Assembly: GCA_019425005.1 (NCBI GenBank)
Contig: JAHYYK010000057.1
Location: 1-13,107 of the forward strand
Origin: Collinsella sp.
Lineage (GTDB): Bacteria > Actinomycetota > Coriobacteriia > Coriobacteriales > Coriobacteriaceae
Direction: 5' to 3'
DNA: 13,107 nt
Part shown: positions 6,610-13,107 of the stretch, one piece after another
Numbering within the stretch: position 1 is the first letter of the stretch
How the letters are laid out: each line of letters begins with the position of its first letter
Notes under the pieces: generated by a model
What the model was told of the DNA's origin: nothing
The model's database searches: none
The model's input: only the letters and a program-made list of their open reading frames with translations
Translations under genes and position numbers: made by a program

Positions 6610-7629
6610 CTACTCGGCGTCCTTCAGGGGCGGCATGGGCTTCCAGTTGGGATCCTTAACGATCTTGCGGGCGTCCTTCATGCCGCGGCGCAGCGCCGGA
6701 ATGCCGGTCTTAAAGCATTTGTCGACTGCTGCCAGACGAATGAACTCCTTGCAGAAGGTCGCGGCATTGCCCAGACGGAACAGCATGGGGTGGTAGTCAC
6801 CGTAGATCTGCATATAGCGAGCGAGGAAGCCTCGGTTGCGCATGATGTAGTAGCGGTTGGTGTCGCTCGTGGAGTTGAGCTGTCGTTTGCCGGCGATATC
6901 CCAGTTGGAGACGGCGCGGGCGCGCTTGAGCACCACGTCGGCAACCACGGCGGCGGGGAAGTGCTGGCTGGCCACGTAGCCGTAGCAGGCATCGTCGCCG
7001 TAGATAAAGAAGCGCGCGTCGGGCAGGCCAATCTTGTCGACCACGCGGCGCGAGAACATGCCGCCCTCAAAGCACAGTTGGTTCATGGTGCGGTAGCCCT
7101 CGGGCCCCAAGTCCCACTTGGCGATGGGGTTAGGGATGCCGAGCGAAAGGATGAGCTGGTACTGCCAAAAGAAAGCGCCGCCGTCAAAGTCCAGGCGCGA
7201 ACCCTGGATGACATCGTAGCGGTCGGTCCACTTGGCCAAGCGCTCGATGCCTTCGGGGATGACGAGCACGTCGTCGTCCATCACCCAGAACCACTGGGCG
7301 CCCAGGTCGTAGGCGCATTTAGTGCCGGCCGAGAAGCCGCCCGCACCGCCGCCGTTTTCGAGCTGCGGGGCGTAGATGACGCGGTCGGTGCCGCCCTGCG
7401 CGTCGGGCTGCTCGGTGTCGATACCCCACAGGTTGGCGAGGCGCTCGTTAAATGCGGTGCACATGGCCTCGGTCTCGCGCGAATTCTCGTTATCGACAAT
7501 CACGATGCGCCAGGGCGTTGCCGTGAGCTCGGTCATGGAGTCGAACAAGTTGGCCAGGAGTTCCTGGCGCTTGTACGTGACGACAACGATGGCGAGCTTA
7601 TCGATGGGGGCGGGAAGGGTTGAAGGCAT
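6610..7629 (-). CDS. family 2 glycosyltransferase, GlfT-like
   Basis: A 339-residue cytoplasmic GT-A enzyme that would transfer a sugar from a nucleotide donor to a cell-surface glycan acceptor. It has the family 2 start LAIVVVTYKR (12-21), IVIVDNENS (42-50), the GlfT-type NGGGAGGFSAG (92-102) and WFWVMDDDV (113-121) with the metal-binding DDD, then FEGGMFSRR (187-195) and FFIYGDD (207-213), the probable catalytic-base region. NGGGAGGF plus DDD is known from galactofuranosyl- and rhamnosyltransferases, but the donor cannot be set from sequence. An open frame runs upstream to 7764; the ATG at 7629 starts just before the catalytic fold, with AAAGGA 11 bp upstream, a rather long spacing. No membrane segment is seen. 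It diverges from the four-gene glycosyltransferase array. Confidence 0.9.
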   Translation of the reverse strand: MPSTLPAPIDKLAIVVVTYKRQELLANLFDSMTELTATPWRIVIVDNENSRETEAMCTAFNERLANLWGIDTEQPDAQGGTDRVIYAPQLENGGGAGGFSAGTKCAYDLGAQWFWVMDDDVLVIPEGIERLAKWTDRYDVIQGSRLDFDGGAFFWQYQLILSLGIPNPIAKWDLGPEGYRTMNQLCFEGGMFSRRVVDKIGLPDARFFIYGDDACYGYVASQHFPAAVVADVVLKRARAVSNWDIAGKRQLNSTSDTNRYYIMRNRGFLARYMQIYGDYHPMLFRLGNAATFCKEFIRLAAVDKCFKTGIPALRRGMKDARKIVKDPNWKPMPPLKDAE

Positions 7630-7704
7630 GGGGCAATATATCCTTTCACGCGCGGCGCGCGAGCGCTGCGCGGAAGCTATCGAATACGTCCTTGGGACTG
7701 TCCT

Positions 7705-7735
7705 ATTGTAAAGGCTCGGCGCACCTTGACGGCAA
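7705..7735 (-). promoter_or_regulatory. possible promoter of the GlfT-like gene
   Basis: On the minus strand TACAAT (7710-7705) is a good -10, with TTGCCG (7735-7730) as a -35 at a long 19-bp spacing. The leader to the ATG at 7629 would be about 70 nt and includes an alternating GC segment (7649-7672). Confidence 0.42.
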
Positions 7736-7770
7736 GCTTTGAATAAAACGCAGGAACCTGCCACGGGCCC

Positions 7771-7787
7771 GCCGCATGACGTGCGGC
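7771..7787. repeat. GCCGCA/TGCGGC dyad between divergent glycosyltransferase genes
   Basis: A perfect 6-bp inverted repeat, GCCGCA (7771-7776) and TGCGGC (7782-7787), with a 5-bp centre lies between the two outward promoters. It could be an operator. There is no T-tract directly after it on either strand, so it is not a convincing terminator. Confidence 0.35.
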
Positions 7788-7791
7788 TACT

Positions 7792-7821
7792 TTGCCCGCA
7801 AGAGGCTCCATAGATTATATA
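7792..7821 (+). promoter_or_regulatory. possible promoter of the four-gene glycosyltransferase array
   Basis: TTGCCC (7792-7797) and TATATA (7816-7821) are 18 bp apart. This is the only AT-rich hexamer at a reasonable distance before the TTG start at 7886. The second candidate TACCAT (7850-7855) lacks a recognisable -35. Confidence 0.35.
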
Positions 7822-7885
7822 AACGCCCGCTAGCGCGCTGACCCTTTGATACCATGAAACGACAGGTATTTCCTAAGGAGCACAT

Positions 7886-8989
7886 TTGTCTACTAACGCC
7901 TCTGGCAGCCCTGTTCTGTCGCTGCTTATTCCCATTTACAATGTTCAGCGCTACCTGCGCGAGTGTCTCGATTCCGCCCTGGCGCAGACGCTCAAGGACA
8001 TCGAGATCATCTGCATTAACGACGGGTCGACCGACAACTCGCCGGCGATTATCCGCGAGTATATGGAGCGCGATGGGCGCGTCAAGATGATCGACAAGGC
8101 CAACAGCGGCTACGGCGACTCGATGAACCACGGTCTGGAGATGGCGCGTGGCAAGTACGTGGGCATCTTGGAGTCCGATGACTTTATGGCGTCCGACGCA
8201 CTCGAAAAGCTTGTCTCGGCCGCCGATAGCAATAATGCCGACTTCGCGAAGGCGAACTTTGATTTCTACTGGTCTAAGCCCGAGGAGCGCCGTTCGCTGC
8301 ACGAGATGTTTAAAGCCAAGGACTGTGGCAAGCCAGTGCACCCGAGCGATACGACGCAGTTCTTTAAGCAAAAGCCGTCGATTTGGTCGGCCGTGTACCG
8401 TCGCGATTTTCTTGAGCGCAACGGCATTACGTTCCTGCCGACTCCGGGGGCATCCTTTCAGGACACGTCATTCGCCTTTAAGGTGATCGCGTGCGCCGAT
8501 AAGGCTGTTTACCTTCATGATGCCGTGTTGTCTTATCGCCAGGACAACGAGAATTCCTCGGTCAATTCTTCGGCTAAGGTCTTTTGCGTCAATACCGAGT
8601 ATGCCGAGATTGAGCGTTGGATTCGAGAGGATTATGCCCGTGACCACGCAAGTGATGACGTCGCGCGTATGCTCAAGTTCAATCAGCTCATTAAGTACGA
8701 TTCGTACATGTGGAACTACGTGCGCCTGGCGCCTAAGTTCTATAAGGAGTTCCTGGTTCAGATGGCCAAGGAGTTCCAAGCGGCCTTGGACGCGGGGGAG
8801 TTTTCGCTTGACGATCTCAAGCCGTGGAAGCGCGCAAATCTCGCTGCCATCCTCAAAGATCCTGAGGGCTGGGTTGACGAGCATCCGAGTTTTGCGACGG
8901 ATGGTGCCTTGGGGCGTGCTAAGTATTACGCCTCGGTTGGAGGCCCAGGTGTGGTTGCTGCCTTCCTCATCGAATCGCTGAGGGGGTAG
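7886..8989 (+). CDS. family 2 glycosyltransferase, type A (first copy)
   Basis: A 367-residue GT-A glycosyltransferase, cytoplasmic by sequence (no signal or membrane segment). Motifs are LSLLIPIYNVQRYLRECLDS (11-30), IICINDGSTDNS (41-52) for nucleotide binding, SGYGDSMNHG (74-83), and ILESDDF (94-100), where Glu takes the place of the usual first Asp of D-x-D. TPGASFQD (186-193) lies where the catalytic-base segment is expected, followed by SYRQDNENSSVNS. The start is TTG at 7886 with AAGGAG 5 bp upstream; no in-frame ATG fits better. It is a close paralog of the gene at 10111: identical runs of more than 30 bp occur within the first third of both. It is 6 bp from the next gene, so the two form an operon. 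Acceptor and donor sugars are unknown. Confidence 0.92.
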   Translation: MSTNASGSPVLSLLIPIYNVQRYLRECLDSALAQTLKDIEIICINDGSTDNSPAIIREYMERDGRVKMIDKANSGYGDSMNHGLEMARGKYVGILESDDFMASDALEKLVSAADSNNADFAKANFDFYWSKPEERRSLHEMFKAKDCGKPVHPSDTTQFFKQKPSIWSAVYRRDFLERNGITFLPTPGASFQDTSFAFKVIACADKAVYLHDAVLSYRQDNENSSVNSSAKVFCVNTEYAEIERWIREDYARDHASDDVARMLKFNQLIKYDSYMWNYVRLAPKFYKEFLVQMAKEFQAALDAGEFSLDDLKPWKRANLAAILKDPEGWVDEHPSFATDGALGRAKYYASVGGPGVVAAFLIESLRG

Positions 8990-8995
8990 GTCGGC

Positions 8996-10036
8996 ATGGG
9001 AGAGGCCTCGTGTCCTAAAGCTACGATTGTCGTCCCCGTTTACAACTCTGCGCGCTCCATTCAGCGATGCGTCGATTCGCTGTTGGCCCAGTCCGAGCGC
9101 TCGATTCAGGTTGTGTGTGTCAACGACGGTTCGACTGATAATTCGTTGAACGTGTTGTGCCAGATCGCGCAGACCGACGATCGCGTACTGGTGATTGATC
9201 AGGAAAACGCGGGCGTCTCGTGTGCTCGAAATGCCGGTATCGATGCCGCCGAGGGCGAGACCGTCTTTTTTGTGGACGCTGACGATTACATCGATGCCCA
9301 GACGGTCGAGCGCGTGCTGCATGCCATGGAGTCTGCAGATGCCGAGGCCGCCGTTTTTGGCGGCGTTTGTGAACCTGCCGATGCTGCCCCCAAACGCGTC
9401 CAGCAACTCATGAGCCCCAAAGCCGGTACCTTCGGCGCCCGTGATCCCCAACTGCTGTTCCATTCGAATGCGCAGCCCTATGCCTGCCGTGCGGCTTTTT
9501 CGCGCGAGCTGCTCAATCGCGAAGGCATTCGCTTCGCCCCCGGTTTGGCTTTGGGCGAGGACGTCGTCTTCCAGTTTGCGGCTTATGCGCTTGCCCGCAA
9601 GACCGTCGTCATGCCGGACAAGTTCTACCACTACGTGATGGAGAGCGAATCGGCGACGCACGAGTTCAACAGTGCCGAGGCTCGCGCCAAAAAGCTTGAC
9701 GCCCACATGAGGATGCTCGAGGAGGTCCTGGAGGACTGGGCGGCCTACGGTCTTTTGGACCTGTGCCCCGGCGAGCTGATCACCTGGTTCTTGGACCTCA
9801 TTGTGTTCGACCTAGCGCGCTTGGATTCCGATGACTTCCATCGCGTGGCGGCTCGCGTCAACATGGACCTCACGACGTTTTTGGGAACGGAGTGGGCGGA
9901 TATGCCTGCTAAGGGCGCCGTTCGCCGTGTTGCCCACAAGCTCGTTGCGGCGACCGCGGGCGTTTCGATGGCAGACGCCACGCTGTTCTATCTTTCGACT
10001 CGCGGTCTCAAAGCCTGCCTGGAGCGCTTTCTCTAA
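8996..10036 (+). CDS. family 2 glycosyltransferase, type B (first copy)
   Basis: A 346-residue GT-A glycosyltransferase with the classical motifs TIVVPVYNSARSIQRCVDSL (10-29), VVCVNDGSTDNS (39-50), ENAGVSCARNAG (70-81), FVDADDY (92-98, the D-x-D metal site) and ALGEDVVF (185-192), the Glu-Asp catalytic-base segment. The C-terminal helical part (about 210-346) contains CPGELITWFLDLIVFDLARL and has a counterpart in the gene at 11242, so the two are type B paralogs. Start: ATG at 8996 with GGGGG/TAGG purines overlapping the stop of the previous gene, 6 bp away; this implies coupled translation with the type A gene. No membrane segment is clear. The sugar specificity is not deducible. Confidence 0.92.
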   Translation: MGEASCPKATIVVPVYNSARSIQRCVDSLLAQSERSIQVVCVNDGSTDNSLNVLCQIAQTDDRVLVIDQENAGVSCARNAGIDAAEGETVFFVDADDYIDAQTVERVLHAMESADAEAAVFGGVCEPADAAPKRVQQLMSPKAGTFGARDPQLLFHSNAQPYACRAAFSRELLNREGIRFAPGLALGEDVVFQFAAYALARKTVVMPDKFYHYVMESESATHEFNSAEARAKKLDAHMRMLEEVLEDWAAYGLLDLCPGELITWFLDLIVFDLARLDSDDFHRVAARVNMDLTTFLGTEWADMPAKGAVRRVAHKLVAATAGVSMADATLFYLSTRGLKACLERFL

Positions 10037-10067
10037 TTCCAAGCGCTGCCGCCCGCCGCAACTCGGC

Positions 10068-10076
10068 TGCTAAAAT
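10068..10076 (+). promoter_or_regulatory. extended -10 promoter before the second glycosyltransferase pair
   Basis: TGC followed by TAAAAT (10068-10076) is an extended -10 with 5 of 6 matches. No good -35 is seen, which is normal for this class. It lies in the 74-bp gap before 10111 and suggests that the A'-B' pair can be transcribed on its own. Confidence 0.55.
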
Positions 10077-10079
10077 AAC

Positions 10080-10102
10080 CCTGTTATACGCTATTCAACA
10101 GG
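10080..10102. repeat. CCTGTT/AACAGG dyad overlapping the ribosome site of the gene at 10111
   Basis: CCTGTT (10080-10085) and AACAGG (10097-10102) are a perfect 6-bp inverted repeat with an 11-bp centre; the right arm overlaps the AGGAGG ribosome site. If transcription starts near 10083 the left arm is mostly outside the RNA, so an operator is as likely as an RNA hairpin. Confidence 0.3.
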
Positions 10103-10110
10103 AGGTTCTC

Positions 10111-11229
10111 TTGCAGAACTCTGATACCCCTAAAGTTTCGCTGCTCGTCCCCATTTGCAATGTCGAACGCTATCTGCGCGAGTGCCTCGATTCCGCCGTG
10201 GCGCAGACGCTCAAGGACATCGAGATCATCTGTATCAACGACGGCTCCACCGATAGCTCGCCAGATATCATCCGTGAGTACATGGAGCGCGACCCCCGTG
10301 TAAAGATGATTGACAAAGCCAACAGCGGCTACGGCGACTCGATGAACCGCGGCCTGGAGATGGCGCGCGGTGAGTACGTGGGCATCCTTGAGTCCGACGA
10401 CTTTATGTTTGAGGATTCGCTCCAAAAGCTGGTCGCCAAGGCCGATGCTGAGCATGCCGATGTGGTAAAGGGCGACTTTTACCTGTATTGGTCCACGCCC
10501 CGCGAGCGCCGTGAGCTGTTTGGGATCATCGACGAGCATATGACGGGCGCCGCGTATCGTCCCGTCGATCGCCCGGGCATCTTCTACCGCAAACCTTCCA
10601 TTTGGTCGGCTATCTATCGGCGCGAGTTTCTCAACGACAATCAGATTCGGTTCCTTCCCACGCCGGGCGCCTCATATCAGGACGCAGGCTTTAACTTTAA
10701 GGTTTGGGCTTGCGCCGAGCGTGCCGCGTTTATTACGGACCCCATTTTGTGCTATCGCCAGGATAACGAGAAGAGCTCCGTTAATTCGCCCAACAAGGTG
10801 TTTTGCGTGTGCGACGAATATGCCGAGATGCAACGTTTTTTGGACGAGCGTCCCGAGCTCAAGGCTCAGCTCCAGGGCATTTTAATGCGCATGAAGGTCG
10901 ATACGTACCGTTGGAATGATGAGCGTCTGGTCGATGAACTGCGCGAGCGGTTTTGGGAGAAGGCTTCACCCGAGCTCAAGGCCGATTGGGATGCCGGTCG
11001 CTTTGACCTGTCGCTGTTTGATCCGCGTGGCGAGACCGATTTGCGCCTGATGGTCAAATCTCCCCGCGCCTATATCGATTCGCGCTTTGACTTTAAGAAG
11101 CCGGGCAAGCTCAATACGTTTAAGCATTACTTTAAGATCGGCGGCCTGCCGCTGGTCTGGCGCGTGCTGACGTATCAGCGCACCTACGGTGATAATCCGC
11201 ACCCCGATGACGTTCCGGCCGCACAGTAG
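10111..11229 (+). CDS. family 2 glycosyltransferase, type A' (second copy)
   Basis: A 372-residue paralog of the gene at 7886, with the same architecture: SLLVPICNVERYLRECLDS (10-28), IICINDGSTDSS (39-50), NSGYGDSMNRG (71-81), ILESDDF (92-98) with the same Glu-for-Asp change, TPGASYQD in the catalytic-base region, and CYRQDNEKSSVNS. The central acceptor-facing part (about 110-165) and the C-terminal quarter differ most from the first copy, which suggests a different acceptor or linkage. The start is TTG at 10111 with AGGAGG 5 bp upstream, the same unusual start codon as its paralog. It has its own extended -10 promoter and is 12 bp from the next gene. It is cytoplasmic by sequence. The sugar is unknown. 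Confidence 0.92.
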   Translation: MQNSDTPKVSLLVPICNVERYLRECLDSAVAQTLKDIEIICINDGSTDSSPDIIREYMERDPRVKMIDKANSGYGDSMNRGLEMARGEYVGILESDDFMFEDSLQKLVAKADAEHADVVKGDFYLYWSTPRERRELFGIIDEHMTGAAYRPVDRPGIFYRKPSIWSAIYRREFLNDNQIRFLPTPGASYQDAGFNFKVWACAERAAFITDPILCYRQDNEKSSVNSPNKVFCVCDEYAEMQRFLDERPELKAQLQGILMRMKVDTYRWNDERLVDELRERFWEKASPELKADWDAGRFDLSLFDPRGETDLRLMVKSPRAYIDSRFDFKKPGKLNTFKHYFKIGGLPLVWRVLTYQRTYGDNPHPDDVPAAQ

Positions 11230-11241
11230 GAGCAATTGACT

Positions 11242-12309
11242 ATGACTACCTCCAAGATTTCTGTTGTCGTTCCCATCTATAAGGTAGAGGAGTGCCTGGC
11301 CTGGTGCCTGGACTCCCTGCTTGCGCAGGACATGCCCGATTGGGAAGGCGTGCTGGTCAACGATGGCTCGCCGGACGGCTCGCGCGATATTGCGGCTGCC
11401 TATTGCGAAAAGGACGCACGCTTTACGCTGGTCGATAAGGAGAACGGCGGCCTGTCGAGCGCGCGAAATGCGGGTATTGCTGCGTCCACGGCGCCTATTG
11501 TCGCGTTTTTGGATTCTGACGATCGGTTTACGCCCGATGCGTGCCGCGTGATCGTCGATGCCTTTGAGCGCGAGGACTGCGACGTTTTGACCTTTGGCGC
11601 GAATCCGTATCCGCTGGAGGCGGGGTATCCGTGGCTTAACCGGGTTCTGAGTCCACGGGACGTTTCTTTTCGTGGATATAGTTTCGAATTATTGTTTAAA
11701 GAGGACTCACGCCCCTTTGTGTGGCGGACTGCCTGCAGACGCGATTTTCTGGCGAAAAACGCTATTCAGTTCGATGAATCTATCTGCTATGGCGAAGATC
11801 AAGTTTTCGAAATGGCGATATATGGTCGTTCGCGAAAAACAACGCTGATTTCGAATAAATTGTATGACTACCGTGTGGCGCGCAAGGGCTCGCTCATGGA
11901 CACCATGCGCTATGACGACGAGACGCGCTTGCTGGAGCACATGAAGATTTACTCAGCGGTGCTGGCCGATTGGCGCCGTGATGGGCTCGATGCCCAGCAT
12001 GCCGATGACCTGGCATACTTCCTGTGTGATTTGGTGCTGTACGATGCAATAAGGTTGCTGGGTGCGGGCTGCGGCAAAGTGTTCGACGCTGTATCTACGG
12101 TGCTCACCGGTTCCGCTGTGGGCAGCGAAGCCGCGCTTACGCGATGTGCTCCTTCTGTTGCTGCTATGGTGCGCGCAGCGCTTGCCAACAAGGCGCTCAG
12201 CGCCCATGCGTGCAGGAGACTCATGTTTGATTACGACGTTTTTAGGTCTGGGTGCCTTCGTGCGTGCAAGCGCATGGTAGCGAATATCCTGGGAAAGCGA
12301 GAAGTGTAG
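11242..12309 (+). CDS. family 2 glycosyltransferase, type B' (second copy)
   Basis: A 355-residue GT-A glycosyltransferase paralogous to the gene at 8996. Motifs are KISVVVPIYKVEECLAWCLD (5-24), VLVNDGSPDGS (37-47), ENGGLSSARNAG (67-78), FLDSDDRF (89-96, D-x-D) and CYGEDQVFEMAIY (183-195, catalytic-base region), with a C-terminal helical part containing YFLCDLVLYDAIRLLG. The ATG at 11242 is preferred: the GGAG at 11229-11232 is 9 bp from it but only 3 bp from the TTG at 11236. Codons from about 11660 to 11880 (residues about 141-212) are visibly AT-rich, using TTA, AGA, ATA, ACA and many GAA/AAA codons that are rare in its neighbours, suggesting a recombined segment. It is the last gene of the array. 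Confidence 0.91.
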   Translation: MTTSKISVVVPIYKVEECLAWCLDSLLAQDMPDWEGVLVNDGSPDGSRDIAAAYCEKDARFTLVDKENGGLSSARNAGIAASTAPIVAFLDSDDRFTPDACRVIVDAFEREDCDVLTFGANPYPLEAGYPWLNRVLSPRDVSFRGYSFELLFKEDSRPFVWRTACRRDFLAKNAIQFDESICYGEDQVFEMAIYGRSRKTTLISNKLYDYRVARKGSLMDTMRYDDETRLLEHMKIYSAVLADWRRDGLDAQHADDLAYFLCDLVLYDAIRLLGAGCGKVFDAVSTVLTGSAVGSEAALTRCAPSVAAMVRAALANKALSAHACRRLMFDYDVFRSGCLRACKRMVANILGKREV

Positions 12310-12589
12310 ATGAGAGATCAGCGGGGCATGCCGATTGATTACTGGAAAATATGTAGATAGGCACGAGTTGGACGGCGGTGGTCGCCAATCGGTTGGTCCG
12401 GCATCGCGACGGCATTGAGTGGGCTGCCCCTGTTGTCGCTCAATCTGCTATGAGTCTGAGTTGGGGCTTAATCTTTATTTACTAATGATAAGTGCTGTCA
12501 CTAGGCATTTTTCGATGTGGTTTATTGGCTTGGCGTACAGAACGGAGTGGCCGTGCCTGTTGTCTTGTTGGGCCATCGTCATCGTTGCA

Positions 12590-12618
12590 GTTGACTCTTT
12601 TAACCATTTGGCCCATCA
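12590..12618 (+). promoter_or_regulatory. possible promoter of the ChW protein gene
   Basis: TTGACT (12590-12595) is a strong -35, and CATCAT (12613-12618) lies 17 bp downstream as a 4-of-6 -10. If used, the leader would include the C8 tract and the dyad over the ribosome site. Confidence 0.4.
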
Positions 12619-12632
12619 TGCTTTGGCTCCCG

Positions 12633-12677
12633 CCCCCCCCAATCTAGTAGACTCTAAACCGTTGCTAGATTAGGGGG
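12633..12677 (+). promoter_or_regulatory. poly-C tract and dyad covering the ribosome site of the ChW gene
   Basis: A run of eight C residues (12633-12640) is followed by AATCTAG (12641-12647). CTAGATT (12665-12671) and GGGGG (12673-12677) pair with AATCTAG and five of the C residues: 12 bp with one bulged A and a 17-nt loop. GGGGG is also the ribosome binding site, 7 bp before the ATG at 12685. In an RNA that includes both arms, the site would be hidden. Operator function at DNA level is the alternative. Confidence 0.6.
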
Positions 12678-12684
12678 ATTTTCC

Positions 12685-13107
12685 ATGAAACGCTCCATGA
12701 AACGAGTTTCCGGGGCCGCCGTCCTCGCGGTCGCGGCCGCTCTGGCCCTGTGCGGGCCCGCGGCCTACGCCGCCCCCGCCGCTCCGGGCGACGCGCAGGC
12801 CACGGCCGGCGAGGCCCAGCCCGCCGACGGGGGTTCCGGCGCCCAGGGCGCGCAGCCTGATTCCGCCCAGCCCGCGCAGGCCGACGCCTCCCAGCCCGAG
12901 GCCACTCAGGCCGGCGGGGGGCAGGCGGAGCCCGCCCAGGCCGAGGAGGCCACTGCTGTCTCGCTCTCGTACTCGGCCCATGTCTCCAATATCGGCTGGA
13001 TGGGCGCCGTCGCCGGCGGCGAGGTCGCCGGCACGACCGGCAGGGGGCTCCCCCTCGAGGCGCTGCGCCTCGTCCTGTCCGACGCCTCGACCGGCGAGCC
13101 CCTCGGC
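12685..13107 (+). CDS. secreted ChW-repeat surface protein (N-terminal part)
   Basis: The first 141 residues of a secreted protein that continues off window. A Sec signal peptide has basic MKRSMKR, a hydrophobic core (about 9-22) and likely cleavage after AAYA (residue 29). C23 is preceded by Leu at -1, so a lipobox is unlikely. An Ala/Gln/Pro/Glu-rich linker follows (about 30-91), then VSLSYSAHVSNIGW (92-105) and AGTTGRGLPLEALRLVL (115-131). These are the marks of a ChW repeat (clostridial hydrophobic repeat with conserved Trp, PF07538 type), here with G-W at 104-105. ChW repeats occur in arrays on secreted or wall-bound proteins. By hand count only 14 of 141 codons end in A or T, well below the neighbouring genes. 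Start: ATG with GGGGG 7 bp upstream. Confidence 0.85.
   Translation, partial: MKRSMKRVSGAAVLAVAAALALCGPAAYAAPAAPGDAQATAGEAQPADGGSGAQGAQPDSAQPAQADASQPEATQAGGGQAEPAQAEEATAVSLSYSAHVSNIGWMGAVAGGEVAGTTGRGLPLEALRLVLSDASTGEPLG

Larger units (their letters stand above)
12310..12684. other. 375-bp region without a convincing gene
   Basis: The stretch between the last glycosyltransferase and the ChW protein holds only short open frames. One is a 16-codon frame from the ATG at 12310 with no ribosome site; another, of 84 codons, starts at 12419, is Cys/Trp-rich and runs into the poly-C dyad. A dyad of ATTGAGTG (12414-12421) and CGCTCAAT (12437-12444) could be a termination structure for the array but lacks a T-tract. 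The segment 12450-12560 is AT-richer than the surrounding DNA and may be decayed coding sequence. No tRNA or riboswitch was recognised. Confidence 0.55.

Noticed and set aside
8468..9706. 412-codon minus-strand frame opposite two glycosyltransferase genes
   Set aside because: It spans the junction of two clear sense-strand genes with catalytic motifs and has no family features of its own.
6610..12309. A complete capsule or exopolysaccharide operon
   Set aside because: No flippase, polymerase, priming transferase, chain-length regulator or nucleotide-sugar enzyme is visible in the window, so only a glycosyltransferase block can be claimed.
12419..12673. 84-codon Cys/Trp-rich frame ending in the poly-C dyad
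   Set aside because: No ribosome site, atypical composition, no recognised motif, and it runs through the likely promoter and regulatory dyad of the next gene; listed only as part of the gene-poor stretch.

Overview
The window looks like chromosome from a gut actinobacterium of the Coriobacteriia, most probably Collinsella or a close relative. This is inferred from the GC-rich, GC3-biased codon use, TTG/GTG starts behind strong purine-rich ribosome sites, a sortase-anchored protein with an MPKTG signal, a ChW-repeat surface protein, and an Rrf2-controlled suf locus. No 16S rRNA or other decisive marker is present, so the taxon is inference.

Left end (1-2700): a leftward sufC-sufB operon for Fe-S cluster assembly (sufB runs off the edge) is divergent from an Rrf2/IscR-type regulator with a three-cysteine cluster. 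Their shared intergenic region carries four TGGGACAAA-type half-sites in alternating orientation, spaced exactly 22 bp apart. This is the clearest regulatory structure in the window.

Surface protein and orphan ATPase (2700-6590): a secreted, sortase-anchored protein with an unassigned, possibly muralytic N-terminal domain and a long Ser/Asp/Gly then Lys/Glu stalk, closed by a strong intrinsic terminator. Next is a stand-alone AAA-ATPase-like/PD-(D/E)XK family protein whose nuclease active site appears to be lost.

Glycosyltransferase block (6610-12309): one leftward GlfT-like family 2 glycosyltransferase is divergent from four rightward family 2 glycosyltransferases. The four form an A-B-A'-B' pattern, consistent with duplication of a two-gene unit. 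No polymerase, flippase or priming transferase is visible, so the block is either part of a larger surface-glycan locus or a stand-alone array decorating an envelope polymer.

Right end (12310-13107): a 375-bp stretch with no convincing gene, then the start of a very GC-rich secreted protein with an Ala/Gln/Pro linker and a ChW repeat. A C8 tract and a dyad that covers its ribosome binding site lie just upstream.

Most genes belong to known families. I did not find clear evidence of a wholly new multi-gene system. The best leads are the four-half-site operator, the degenerate AAA/PD-(D/E)XK protein, the A-B-A'-B' array, and the poly-C/RBS dyad.
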